From Pelagomonas calceolata (taxonomy: Eukaryota; Sar; Pelagophyceae; Pelagomonadales; Pelagomonadaceae), in assembly GCA_918797485.1 (NCBI GenBank), contig CAKKNE010000001.1, positions 1,984,001 to 2,048,000 on the forward strand: a DNA stretch of 64,000 nucleotides, given 5' to 3'. A program made the translations under genes and the position numbers. Shown here piece after piece: positions 42,040-50,235 of this stretch; position 1 is the first letter of the stretch; every line of letters begins with the position of its first letter. The notes beneath the pieces are model-generated. The model made no database searches, was not told the DNA's origin, and saw only the letters and a list, made by a program, of their open reading frames with translations.

Positions 42040-42789
42040 ATGGCGTCCGACGACGATGCGCCGCCGCGCCGCGTGACGCATACGGAGGGCACGTCGTACA
42101 TCGTTGCTTTCGGACATCCGGAGCTGTTCCCACTTCCTGGATCGAGGGATCTTGTTTTCAGCCCGTTCCCGGCGGCCGGCGGCCAAAACCCTTACCAGCC
42201 CGTAAGCGGTGTGCTGCGTGAGACACATACGCAAATGCAAGAATCCTGGACCATAGATAGCGTGCCCCCTCCCTTCTTCTGCCGCTTCTCCACGTATGTG
42301 TTACACCACTTCTACGAAGCTCTCCGTGGGCTTTCTGAGCGGAGCCGAGGTCTCCGATTGGAGGAGCTGATAGGACATATGAGGCCCCTCGCAACTGATC
42401 AATATGCTGTAGCTATCCTGAGAAGCATCGGTGGGGAGGATCAAGAGAATAGGGGGACGCTTATAGTCGCGATTGCAGTGGCGGCACTCATCCGCGGCTG
42501 TCACGAAGACAAAACGCTCACGGCGTTTTCAGCGACGCTGGATCCCCCTCCGGCTATTCTTGATGCGAGCTGGACCAGCCATCTCTACTTCAATTTGAGC
42601 GACCGCGAGCGAAAGCGGCTCCGACGGTTTGATAACGGGGTCCGCCGCATGCCCTACGTCCTCATGCGCCAGCTCATTCTCCGCAAGGCGCCCAAGAACG
42701 GGGCGCACGGGCCGGCGCGGCGCCTCGTCCGGCGCAACTTCATGCCCGACTCTGAGGAGCTCTTCCGCGTCGTCGTGTCGTTCCTCTAA
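42040..42789 (+). CDS. Hypothetical protein
   Basis: 249 aa from ATG 42040; an upstream in-frame extension to 41971 looks like 5' flank. Polar N-terminus, then a region with aromatic residues (YIVAFGHPELFPLPGSRD), a helical middle (FSTYVLHHFYEALRGLSERSRG, TLIVAIAVAALIRGCHED) and a basic C-terminus (RKAPKNGAHGPARRLVRRNF). No known domain is recognised. It ends 41 bp from the convergent carrier gene. Confidence 0.6.
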   Translation: MASDDDAPPRRVTHTEGTSYIVAFGHPELFPLPGSRDLVFSPFPAAGGQNPYQPVSGVLRETHTQMQESWTIDSVPPPFFCRFSTYVLHHFYEALRGLSERSRGLRLEELIGHMRPLATDQYAVAILRSIGGEDQENRGTLIVAIAVAALIRGCHEDKTLTAFSATLDPPPAILDASWTSHLYFNLSDRERKRLRRFDNGVRRMPYVLMRQLILRKAPKNGAHGPARRLVRRNFMPDSEELFRVVVSFL

Positions 42790-42829
42790 GTGTTGTAAAG
42801 TAATTAGCGAAACGAACTTATAACTATAC

Positions 42830-43891
42830 CTACGTATCAAACAGCAGCCGCCAGACGACCGAGAACACGATCGACTGCAGCCCGTTCGCCAGGATCCGCG
42901 TCGACAGGCCCCGCGTGAAGAACGCCTGGACGCCGTCCTCCCTCGCGATGCGCATCACAATATTCACGTAGGAGTCCTCGTTCGCGCCGTCGCGCCGCCG
43001 CCGCGGCGCCTCTAATTTCAGCGCCGTTTTGGCGGCCGAGGACTGCTTCGTCGTCTTCACGACGCGGATGGGGTTCGACGTGACGTCGCTCACGATGCTC
43101 GACGTGAAGCCGATGACGGCACTCCTTAACATTTGCATCGCCCGGACTTCTTGTCTGGGCACGATCCGCTGGAGGACGTTGTACGTCGCGAACCAGGGAT
43201 AGTGCCCGATCAGCGTCGCCAGGAACATGGCGTACGAGCCCGTATACAGGTTCCGCACGTTGCCTTTGCGAATCGAGTGCCGGAAGACGGCGTCGAAACC
43301 TTTTCTACCTTCCACTTGACTCACGGTTTTCAGAGTGTCAATAGGCATCAATGCTACCCTATATAAGGCCGTCAGGTAGCTGCCGAGGATCGTGACGATC
43401 CATAGAGGATACGCGTGTAAACCCCACACATCAGCATCGCGCAGGCCCAGTACTAATGTATTTGAGGCCGCTGACCCGAAGCGAGACATCGGGCCCTGGA
43501 AGATCGCGAAGGGCAGCCCGCGGTAGAACCGTCGTATACCCCCATCCTTGTAGAGTTTTTTTAACGTGTCTGGTAACGTGCCGCCGTGTCTATATTGATA
43601 ATTCATGGCCGTCCGCAGCCACATGAACGAAAAGACTTGCGCGACGCCCGCAATCGAACCGGTCACGCCGCCCTTGAAGGCCTTCTGCATGGCTGTCTTC
43701 AGGACCTTGCTCGCTAATTCGGTATCGACGCCGGCCTCGAGCGGTGGCGCGTGGCCTCCCCTAACTCTCAGGGACGGGTGTTGCATTGGCGCGAGGTGCT
43801 TGTGGTGCCTCCTTAATGAAGGCGGCGCCGCGAGGGCGGCGAGCTCGCCGAGCGTCGAGAGGCCGACGAGGGTGAGGATGAGCGTGCGCAT
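42830..43891 (-). CDS. SLC25 (mitochondrial carrier)-type transporter with signal peptide
   Basis: 353 aa, ATG 43891. Residues 1-22 are a signal peptide (MRTLILTLVGLSTLGELAALAA), unusual for this family, followed by a transit-like stretch. The body shows three carrier-type repeats: IRRFYRGLPFAIFQGPMSRFG, the canonical loop PIDTLKTV, a diverged loop NPIRVVKTTKQ, and repeat ends such as RNLYTGSYAMFLATLIGHYPWFATYN and VQAFFTRGLSTRILANGLQS. Carriers exchange metabolites across organelle membranes. The leader suggests a plastid envelope location rather than mitochondria; this is inferred. Substrate unknown. Confidence 0.75.
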   Translation of the reverse strand: MRTLILTLVGLSTLGELAALAAPPSLRRHHKHLAPMQHPSLRVRGGHAPPLEAGVDTELASKVLKTAMQKAFKGGVTGSIAGVAQVFSFMWLRTAMNYQYRHGGTLPDTLKKLYKDGGIRRFYRGLPFAIFQGPMSRFGSAASNTLVLGLRDADVWGLHAYPLWIVTILGSYLTALYRVALMPIDTLKTVSQVEGRKGFDAVFRHSIRKGNVRNLYTGSYAMFLATLIGHYPWFATYNVLQRIVPRQEVRAMQMLRSAVIGFTSSIVSDVTSNPIRVVKTTKQSSAAKTALKLEAPRRRRDGANEDSYVNIVMRIAREDGVQAFFTRGLSTRILANGLQSIVFSVVWRLLFDT

Positions 43892-44319
43892 GGTTACGCG
43901 GTTCGTCTACGTGCGCGTGGGTGGCGGCTTGCTGGAGGTGCCAAAGCGCTCTGTGGTGCGCTGTTCGGCTTCGCGCTTGCTTGCTTTGGTGGTGTGCTGC
44001 AGCAGGAGTTGCAAAGGGTGGCGTGGACGTGCAAGCCGCGGCTGCGTCTCGCGTCGGCCGCTTGCACCGGTCGCAGAGATTCTTCGTGCGCCCCTAACCT
44101 GAGCAGAGGCGTAACAATTCGCAACAAACTGCTGGCGCGTCGTCGAGTTGTGCTTGCTAGTGCCTTACAGGACGCTAGCTGCAAAAACGGAGACACGACC
44201 GCAAGCAGCGTGCAGCGCCCCAGAGCAGCTGCAGACACTGACATCAATACTACGGATCGATCGCGCACGCGTGCGGCAGCTGTGAGGAGCACACCGGCAA
44301 CTGCACCAAAGTGGCAGCG
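43892..44319. other. Divergent promoter region, carrier and TCD-like genes
   Basis: 428 bp between two start codons, with one full motif copy at 44156-44179. Nothing else is recognised. Confidence 0.5.
44156..44179. repeat. Hairpin motif copy, full length
   Basis: Arms GCTAGTGCC and GACGCTAGC, loop TTACAG, preceded by TGCTT. 141 bp upstream of the TCD-like start and 265 bp upstream of the carrier start. Confidence 0.75.
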
Positions 44320-45843
44320 ATGCGCAGCAACCGCGACGCATTACTCGTCGCCGCTGGCGCCGCGGGCGGCGCCGCACTAGCAGCATTATTAAGACCATTC
44401 GTAATAGCGAAGCTCAGAGAAAGATTATACAGAGCGCGCTTCGACCAGCACGCCTCTCGGTCACCAATTCTCTTGAGAATATTACGCCTCCTAACAGCAG
44501 ATGAAACGCGCCTGAAGGATCAAATAGCAGTGAAGCGAGACCTACCGCCGGCCGTGGTGGACGAGATGCTGAGCAGACACGAAGCGTTTTTCGGCCGCGA
44601 CGGGCACGCAAAAGTAAGAAACGCGAGGGTGGCGGTCTTCGGCGCCGGCGGCGTCGGAAGCCACTGCATTGTTATGTTAATGAGGGCCGGCGTCAAGGCG
44701 GTGAGGATCGTGGACTTTGATCAGGTGTCGGCGTCTTCTTTGAACCGACATGCAGTAGCCACTTTAGGGGATGTGGGCGAGTCGAAAGTACAATGTCTGA
44801 AGCGCTTCGCCGAAAGTTGCACGCCCTTCGTCGAAGTCGATCCTATAGCGGAGATGGTGACCGCCAAAAATGCTCATCACTTGCTACGAGACTTGGCCGG
44901 TGACAAATTAGACCTCGTTATCGACTGCATCGACGACGTCGAGACCAAAGCATCTCTGTTAAAGGCGTGCGGCGAAAAGCAAATAAAGGCGCTGGCGGCC
45001 ATGGGGGCCGGCGCCAAGGCCGACCCGACGCGCTGGTGCGTCGCGCCTTTGAGGGACGCGATCCACGACCCCCTCGCGACGAAGCTGCGGTGGGTTTTAA
45101 GGGGCAAGGGCGTGGACTACGGCGGCGCTGAATTAGCGTTGGATCCGTCGAAACGGGCGGAGTCGTCTCCAGCTCTAGACGTGACGTGCGTCTACAGTCA
45201 CGAGCCGCCCCGCTGTACCTTGCTACCGTTGACCGACGAGCAGGTCAAGGAAGGTGCTAAGAACTTCGGCGCCGTCGATGTCGACCACTTCCGGGTGAGG
45301 GTGTTGCCGGTGCTGGGGGCGGCACCGGCCATGGCTGGTCATGCGTTAGCTGCCACAGCTCTTTGTTCATTGGCGGGGCAGCCCGTCTGCCCCAAAGTCT
45401 GCGAGCCCACTTCGAAGAAGTTACGAGAGAAGATGCTCATGGCATTTCGCAAAAGGGAGGCGCGGCGGGAACTCGGTGATTCAGCGAGGCCCGATGCCTG
45501 TGATTGGTTGGATCTGCAACCTTCCGATATAGAGTTCATCGTGAATGATATTTGGAGGGGTCGTTGTGCGGTCTCTAGACGGAAGCTCGATCGGAAGCCG
45601 CTGTGTTTATGTAGATGGTACACGTCTCGACGGTTCGCGGACAAAAAGCACTGTATAGGTGCGGACGCCGTCGTCTTAATGGCGCCGCCTTTAGCTGATC
45701 AGCTCGACGCCGCCCTCAATGAAAATCCATCACGGGAAACCGCGGTCGCTGTTGTTGGTGAGGATGCCGTTTCACTAATAGACGCGCGGCTGCGGTGGGT
45801 CCATAGTGTCGCGGGCGGGGCCTGGACGAGCGCGGGCCCGTGA
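44320..45843 (+). CDS. tRNA threonylcarbamoyladenosine dehydratase-like E1 enzyme (Tcd1/Tcd2 type)
   Basis: 507 aa from ATG 44320. An N-terminal hydrophobic helix (ALLVAAGAAGGAALAALL) suggests a membrane anchor, as in yeast Tcd1/Tcd2 of the mitochondrial outer membrane. The E1-like nucleotide fold shows RVAVFGAGGVGSHC (about 103-116), VRIVDFDQVSASSLNRHA (the Asp and Arg/Asn of ATP binding), DLVIDCIDDVETKASLL and the MGAGAKADPTR segment. The C-terminal half is longer than bacterial TcdA and eukaryote-like. The enzyme cyclises t6A37 of tRNA to ct6A using ATP. Upstream lies the divergent carrier gene. Confidence 0.87.
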   Translation: MRSNRDALLVAAGAAGGAALAALLRPFVIAKLRERLYRARFDQHASRSPILLRILRLLTADETRLKDQIAVKRDLPPAVVDEMLSRHEAFFGRDGHAKVRNARVAVFGAGGVGSHCIVMLMRAGVKAVRIVDFDQVSASSLNRHAVATLGDVGESKVQCLKRFAESCTPFVEVDPIAEMVTAKNAHHLLRDLAGDKLDLVIDCIDDVETKASLLKACGEKQIKALAAMGAGAKADPTRWCVAPLRDAIHDPLATKLRWVLRGKGVDYGGAELALDPSKRAESSPALDVTCVYSHEPPRCTLLPLTDEQVKEGAKNFGAVDVDHFRVRVLPVLGAAPAMAGHALAATALCSLAGQPVCPKVCEPTSKKLREKMLMAFRKREARRELGDSARPDACDWLDLQPSDIEFIVNDIWRGRCAVSRRKLDRKPLCLCRWYTSRRFADKKHCIGADAVVLMAPPLADQLDAALNENPSRETAVAVVGEDAVSLIDARLRWVHSVAGGAWTSAGP

Positions 45844-45910
45844 CATTGCCGCGCCGGCGCCGTCTTGTGGTGGCGGCCTGCGCGGGTCGACTGCGTGGCG
45901 CGTCGCGGCG

Positions 45911-45933
45911 ATGGCGTAGAGCTCATACGCCAT
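45911..45933. terminator. Inverted repeat in convergent gap
   Basis: Perfect 8-bp arms ATGGCGTA and TACGCCAT around GAGCTCA, 68 bp after the TCD-like stop and 47 bp after the end of the convergent transporter gene. It may mark 3' ends; function is inferred. Confidence 0.35.
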
Positions 45934-45979
45934 CGACGCAAGTCTAACTAACTTTAACCTGGTATATGTCACGCACACT

Positions 45980-47146
45980 TTAAACCCCCCGCGGAGTACT
46001 CGGCCGCTCCAGGCCTCCTAACCACGAAGGACATTTCCCGCAGGGCCCCAAGTCCTTGAGCAAATCCCCGTACAGGAAGATGGAGTAGATGACTCCAGAT
46101 GCCCCAAGGAAGAACAGCGACGACAGCGCGAAGCCGAAGAACATCGACGACACCAGGGCAATGACTAAAATAGCAACTGAAGTAGCGAACGCCTTCAGAA
46201 TGTTGTCCGCGTACTTGATGACCGCCGCAATTAACAAGCCGCCCGCCGCTTGGATGACGACGTAGGCCCAGGCCACGGGTCCTAGACCTTGTACTAAGTA
46301 CTCTATCAGTGAATGGGGGCAGGCCTCCTCGAAATCACCGGAAACGACTTGCAATCCGACCGTCGCCACGGAGAACAGCGCGAGGTGGACGTTGCGCGTC
46401 CACAGAGATATTGGTGACCCCTTCAGCACCTTCTCAAAATACACGCCCGCGAAGCCTGACAACGACGCGACGACGGAGATCATCATCAGCCCTAACGGTA
46501 CATTTTTCTCACCCGCGTCGCCGGAACCGTCCGAGTGCATCTGCGACGTTTGGACCGTGGCTATTCCTGCGGTTAATACGACGAGGGCGACCCACCTTCT
46601 CTTCCCCAACGTTCTGCCCAGTAGAGCTACGGAGAACAGTGCTGTCGTCAGTATTTTTAATTGGCCAAATAAGCCGAGTACAGGTGCTTCCAAATTTGCT
46701 GCTGCTACTAACAGTAACTGGTTCTGGATGACGTACAACACGGCCGGCACGATCACTTTGAGGCAGTCCAGAGGGTGCGTTACTGTTGTTTTCATGACAG
46801 AGATAACTGGGTTGCCTTTGATTTCTACTGCTAGGAGTACAAGAGCTAATACAATCTTCATGAGCTCAATAACTAATACGACGGCGCCGGGCGACGCGTG
46901 GCACTCGCCGCGCGCTTCCCGATGCAAAGCTTCCACCCTCGACCACCTCGCCGTCACATTTAAGGCGGCGTTCTGCACGACGACGCCCGCGAGTAAGGCG
47001 CCTTTGAGTAGAGAGAAGCCCTCCTTGCTCGGTGTGACGTCTTTTGTCGACGAGGGCAGCAGCGGCGCCGGGCTCGCGCTCCCCGTGCTCATGTCGTCGT
47101 CGCCGTCGACGCTGTTGCGGGGACTCCGCTGCCTGACTCGGCTCAT
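45980..47146 (-). CDS. SLC35A-type nucleotide-sugar transporter
   Basis: 388 aa, ATG 47146. About ten hydrophobic helices after a polar N-terminus. Signature parts: KGALLAGVVVQNAALNVTARWSR, VIVPAVLYVIQNQLLLVAAA, LEAPVLGLFGQLKILTTALFSVALL, KRRWVALVVLTAGIATVQ, GFAGVYFEKVLKGSPISLWTRN and IKYADNILKAFATSVAILV. These match the CMP-sialate/UDP-galactose/UDP-GlcNAc transporter family, which brings activated sugars into the Golgi or ER lumen in exchange for nucleoside monophosphate. The exact sugar cannot be told from the sequence. Confidence 0.93.
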   Translation of the reverse strand: MSRVRQRSPRNSVDGDDDMSTGSASPAPLLPSSTKDVTPSKEGFSLLKGALLAGVVVQNAALNVTARWSRVEALHREARGECHASPGAVVLVIELMKIVLALVLLAVEIKGNPVISVMKTTVTHPLDCLKVIVPAVLYVIQNQLLLVAAANLEAPVLGLFGQLKILTTALFSVALLGRTLGKRRWVALVVLTAGIATVQTSQMHSDGSGDAGEKNVPLGLMMISVVASLSGFAGVYFEKVLKGSPISLWTRNVHLALFSVATVGLQVVSGDFEEACPHSLIEYLVQGLGPVAWAYVVIQAAGGLLIAAVIKYADNILKAFATSVAILVIALVSSMFFGFALSSLFFLGASGVIYSIFLYGDLLKDLGPCGKCPSWLGGLERPSTPRGV

Positions 47147-47672
47147 GAACCGCCTGACGCGACGCGTTGTTGTGTTTGGCGCGCGCGGTGGCCGCGGCGC
47201 TTGCAGCTGTGGTGGCTGCTGTATTTATAACCGCCGGACGCGACGGATGCTGTATTTGGGTTGCCGCGGCTTGCAGCTGTGGTGCTGTGTATTATTTTGA
47301 GTTTAGAGAGCGTGCATGCAGCTAGCGATGCAGACTCAGTGGTGACAGCAGTAGAGGTGATGCCCGCAGCCCCGAATCTATGAAACGCGGCCGACTAAGC
47401 CAGCACACGTCGGCTTCACTTTTTTTGGCTCGAGCCACCTTAGCGTCGATAGACACACTAGCCTTTTAGGCGCTTGCCGCCTAGCACCGTAGACGCATTG
47501 CTCGGGGGCTTTGCCGAGGCGATTCTGCTTGCTTAGAAGGATGTACGCTGTTAAGAAAGACGCACGCGCCCGCCGCCGACGAATCGCCAAAGTACCCACG
47601 AGTCCTGTCTCACGAAGCCGGCCAAGCCTGGTCGCTCCGGATATCAAGATGACTGATTACACAACACAAAAA
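47147..47672. other. Intergenic region upstream of the SLC35A-type gene
   Basis: 526 bp. The part next to the start holds a direct repeat GCTTGCAGCTGTGGTG (about 47199 and 47269). A diverged motif copy is at 47441-47462. No gene is seen. Confidence 0.5.
47441..47462. repeat. Hairpin motif copy, diverged
   Basis: TAGCGTC and ACACTAGC arms with an altered centre (GATAGAC). 295 bp upstream of the SLC35A-type start. Confidence 0.45.
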
Positions 47673-48695
47673 TCAGGGGAAGCCCCCCCCGACGCGCCGC
47701 CGCGACCCCAACTCGTCGAGCGGGTCGTGCCGCACTGCCGCCGACTCGTGCGCCGCCAGGAACGGGTTGCCCCCGCCACTCTCGACGTCGCCGGGCTTGA
47801 CCTCGTCCCTATAAACGCCCCGCTTCTGCTCCTTGCGCCGCTTCTCGTTCTCGCGGCGCTCCCTCTCTTTGCCCCGCCGCGCCGCCGCCGCCGCGTCGGC
47901 GTCGTCGCGCCGATCCTCCAAATAGTCGACGTGCGGGAACCCTTGGTAGGGGTAGGCGTCGCCCTCCAAGCTCCCTTCCCAGAACGGCCGTTGTTGCTCC
48001 CGCTTCCGGTAGAACGAAAATAGCAGCGTGAGGAGCTCGAAGGACCAGGCCAAAGCCTTCACGACCCAAAAGATCGTGAAGAATTTCGTGGAAGGTGGTA
48101 ATTGGTAGGCCAGGACGCAGCCCAGAGCGCCGACGCACAACGACGCCGCTAAAGCTAGATACAGCGAGATCGAGCCTAAACCACGACATAGATCTCGACA
48201 ACAGAAGCAGTCGCAGCAGCCGCCCTTCTCCGCGCAGGGCGCCGACGCCAGGATCTTCAAAATTTGATCATAAATAATGTTCAGGAACGCGGCCAATGCG
48301 ACAGCCAAATAATGATTTGGATCTTTCAGCAGCGGGTAGCGCTGTGCGACGCACGCCGCGAGGAAGACGTTGAGGCCCAGCACGCAGAAGACGTGCGCCG
48401 CCCGATGAGCGCGGCTGAACGGGTGTAGCGCGTGGCCGCGAAAAGCTGCTATCAAAGAGTGATGATTCTCGACGTAAAAGCCGAGGTCGCGCTTCCAGTC
48501 GCGGAACCAGACCGCTCTTTTACCAGCGAATCCGACTCGACAGCTCTCCTCGTTCCTCCTCTCAATTTCGGCGGCTTCCCTCTCTAAACGTAATTTGTGT
48601 CGCCCTTCCTCCGAGAGATGCGTAGCTAGCAAGCCGACGCCCTCCTCCGTCTTCTCGGCTAATTGGCTGGCTGCTTCCTTCAGGGCGGCGAACAT
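47673..48695 (-). CDS. Polytopic membrane protein of unknown function
   Basis: 340 aa, ATG 48695. The first 90 residues are amphipathic and charged. Four hydrophobic helices follow: HVFCVLGLNVFLAACVA, YLAVALAAFLNIIYDQIL, ISLYLALAASLCVGALGCVLAY and FFTIFWVVKALAWSFELLTLLF. A Cys cluster (CAEKGGCCDCFCCRDLC) sits between helices 2 and 3. The C-terminal 100 residues are charged (KERERRENEKRRKEQKRG). I cannot name the family. Confidence 0.7.
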   Translation of the reverse strand: MFAALKEAASQLAEKTEEGVGLLATHLSEEGRHKLRLEREAAEIERRNEESCRVGFAGKRAVWFRDWKRDLGFYVENHHSLIAAFRGHALHPFSRAHRAAHVFCVLGLNVFLAACVAQRYPLLKDPNHYLAVALAAFLNIIYDQILKILASAPCAEKGGCCDCFCCRDLCRGLGSISLYLALAASLCVGALGCVLAYQLPPSTKFFTIFWVVKALAWSFELLTLLFSFYRKREQQRPFWEGSLEGDAYPYQGFPHVDYLEDRRDDADAAAAARRGKERERRENEKRRKEQKRGVYRDEVKPGDVESGGGNPFLAAHESAAVRHDPLDELGSRRRVGGGFP

Positions 48696-49229
48696 CTTTC
48701 TTTTGCCGCTTCGACGGCGTCTTTTGCGGGCCGAAACTCCCGCGGCGGCCCAATGTGGTTTTTACGCTGGCGGACGGCGCGAGATCGGATTTCTGTTCTG
48801 CTGCCGCAAGATGCTATAGCCCAGTGACAAATGCGACCGTTCCGCCAGTCAGCAAGCACCCCAATTGTGAGCTGTGTGGCCCCAAGAAAGTCTCCGGGGA
48901 TTCGCTAGTATGTCTATAGCCTAGCCCGCGCCAAGGCCAGGATTGCTGGCTAGCTGACCGCTCGGCGGTCCTGCGCTCGATAGGATTCGTTTTCCCGTGT
49001 CTCGCTGCAGCTGTGAGCAAGCACCAGCAATTGCGTGGCGTGAATCGAAGTCGCTGCCAAGCTGTGCCCACTGCCCGCGTCGCTGCGTACGCCGCGCGAC
49101 GTGATACATCGCCGCACACGTCGCAGCGCCGTAGCGCCGTAAGCGACGGCGCCGCGCGATACAGATCGCCGCACGCCGTCGCTGCGCCGTAACTGTAAAA
49201 CAGCCGCCGACGCACTTTGACTAGCAACC
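48696..49229. other. Divergent intergenic region, membrane protein and PPIH
   Basis: 534 bp with the motif copy at 48904-48925, an imperfect direct repeat with ATACATCGCCGCAC / ATACAGATCGCCGCAC (about 49101-49175), and a half motif GACTAGCAACC ending 1 bp before the PPIH start codon. Confidence 0.5.
48904..48925. repeat. Hairpin motif copy, diverged
   Basis: GCTAGTATG and GCCTAGC arms, 209 bp upstream of the minus-strand start at 48695. Confidence 0.5.
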
Positions 49230-49793
49230 ATGAGCGTCACCATGGCCGACCCGATAGTGTTGGACGCCATCGCGCGAGGGAATCCGGTGGTGTTCTTCGA
49301 CATTACTATAGGTGGAGTTCCCAGTGGCCGCATCAAGATGGAGCTCTTTTCTGACGAGACGCCAAAAACCGCGGAGAATTTCCGGAGGATGTGCACCGGC
49401 GAGTTCACGCGAGGTTCGCAGCCGGCCGGGTACTTGAAGACGCCCTTCCACCGCGTCATCAAGGAGTTCATGATCCAAGGGGGGGATATTCTCAAAGGGG
49501 ACGGGACGGGCTGTATTTCCATATATGGCGAGTCATTCGCAGATGAGAATTTCAACCTGAGGCACTCCGGGCCGGGGTTGCTGTCCATGGCGAATAGTGG
49601 ACCGGACACGAACGGCAGTCAGTTTTTTATTACCTGTGGCAAGTGCGAGTGGCTCGACGGGAAGCACGTCGTCTTCGGGAAAGTGCTCGACGCCGTCTCC
49701 ATGATGGTCGTGCACAAGATCGAGGCCGTCCAGGCCGGTTCGGATAATAAGCCGAAGCTGCCCGTGCTGATCTCGCAGTGCGGCGAGCTCTAA
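49230..49793 (+). CDS. PPIH: Cyclophilin H, spliceosomal peptidyl-prolyl isomerase
   Basis: 187 aa, ATG 49230 (a second in-frame ATG is at 49242). A single cyclophilin domain with [15 protein letters not shown] (catalytic Arg), [17 protein letters not shown] and [10 protein letters not shown]. It is closest in detail to the PPIH/USA-CyP group: [20 protein letters not shown] at the start, [17 protein letters not shown], and the ending [20 protein letters not shown] binds the U4/U6 proteins Prp3/Prp4 in the tri-snRNP. No leader peptide, in line with nuclear or cytosolic action. The catalytic residues look intact. Confidence 0.95.
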   Translation: MSVTMADPIVLDAIARGNPVVFFDITIGGVPSGRIKMELFSDETPKTAENFRRMCTGEFTRGSQPAGYLKTPFHRVIKEFMIQGGDILKGDGTGCISIYGESFADENFNLRHSGPGLLSMANSGPDTNGSQFFITCGKCEWLDGKHVVFGKVLDAVSMMVVHKIEAVQAGSDNKPKLPVLISQCGEL

Positions 49794-50235
49794 GGATTTT
49801 CTGTGAAATAGTGCTGCCTGTTCCGTGGGGTTCGCTCGTTGTCAGTGCTCGTGACGTCATCGCGACGTCGTCGTCGTCGTCGTCTAATCGCGTCTAGTCA
49901 TCGCACGGAGTCGTCGCGTGTGGCTGACTCGCGCGCGTGGACACGTGAGTCGCAGGACCGCCCGACCACCCCCGGTTAGGCGTCGACGGCCGCGCCGAGG
50001 CGTCGCGGCGACGGCGTCGCGGCCCGCTCCGTATTCCCCCGGGCCCCGCCCAACGGTTGGCTGCCAGTTTGCTGCCCGACACACAGCTCGTTATTAGCTC
50101 GAGCACGCGTGTGCCGCTGCCCGCGGAGGAGCTGCGGGAGTTGAGCGGTCCCGGACGCACAGGAGAACGGCCTCGGGACGACCGCGGCGCGCAGCGTAAG
50201 CCCCGAGGGCAGCCCCACACACGCTACACAAAACG
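49794..50235. other. Intergenic region between PPIH and FAM161-like genes
   Basis: 442 bp, same-strand neighbours. A short GTC trinucleotide run is at about 49865-49883. No motif copy or gene is seen. Confidence 0.5.
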
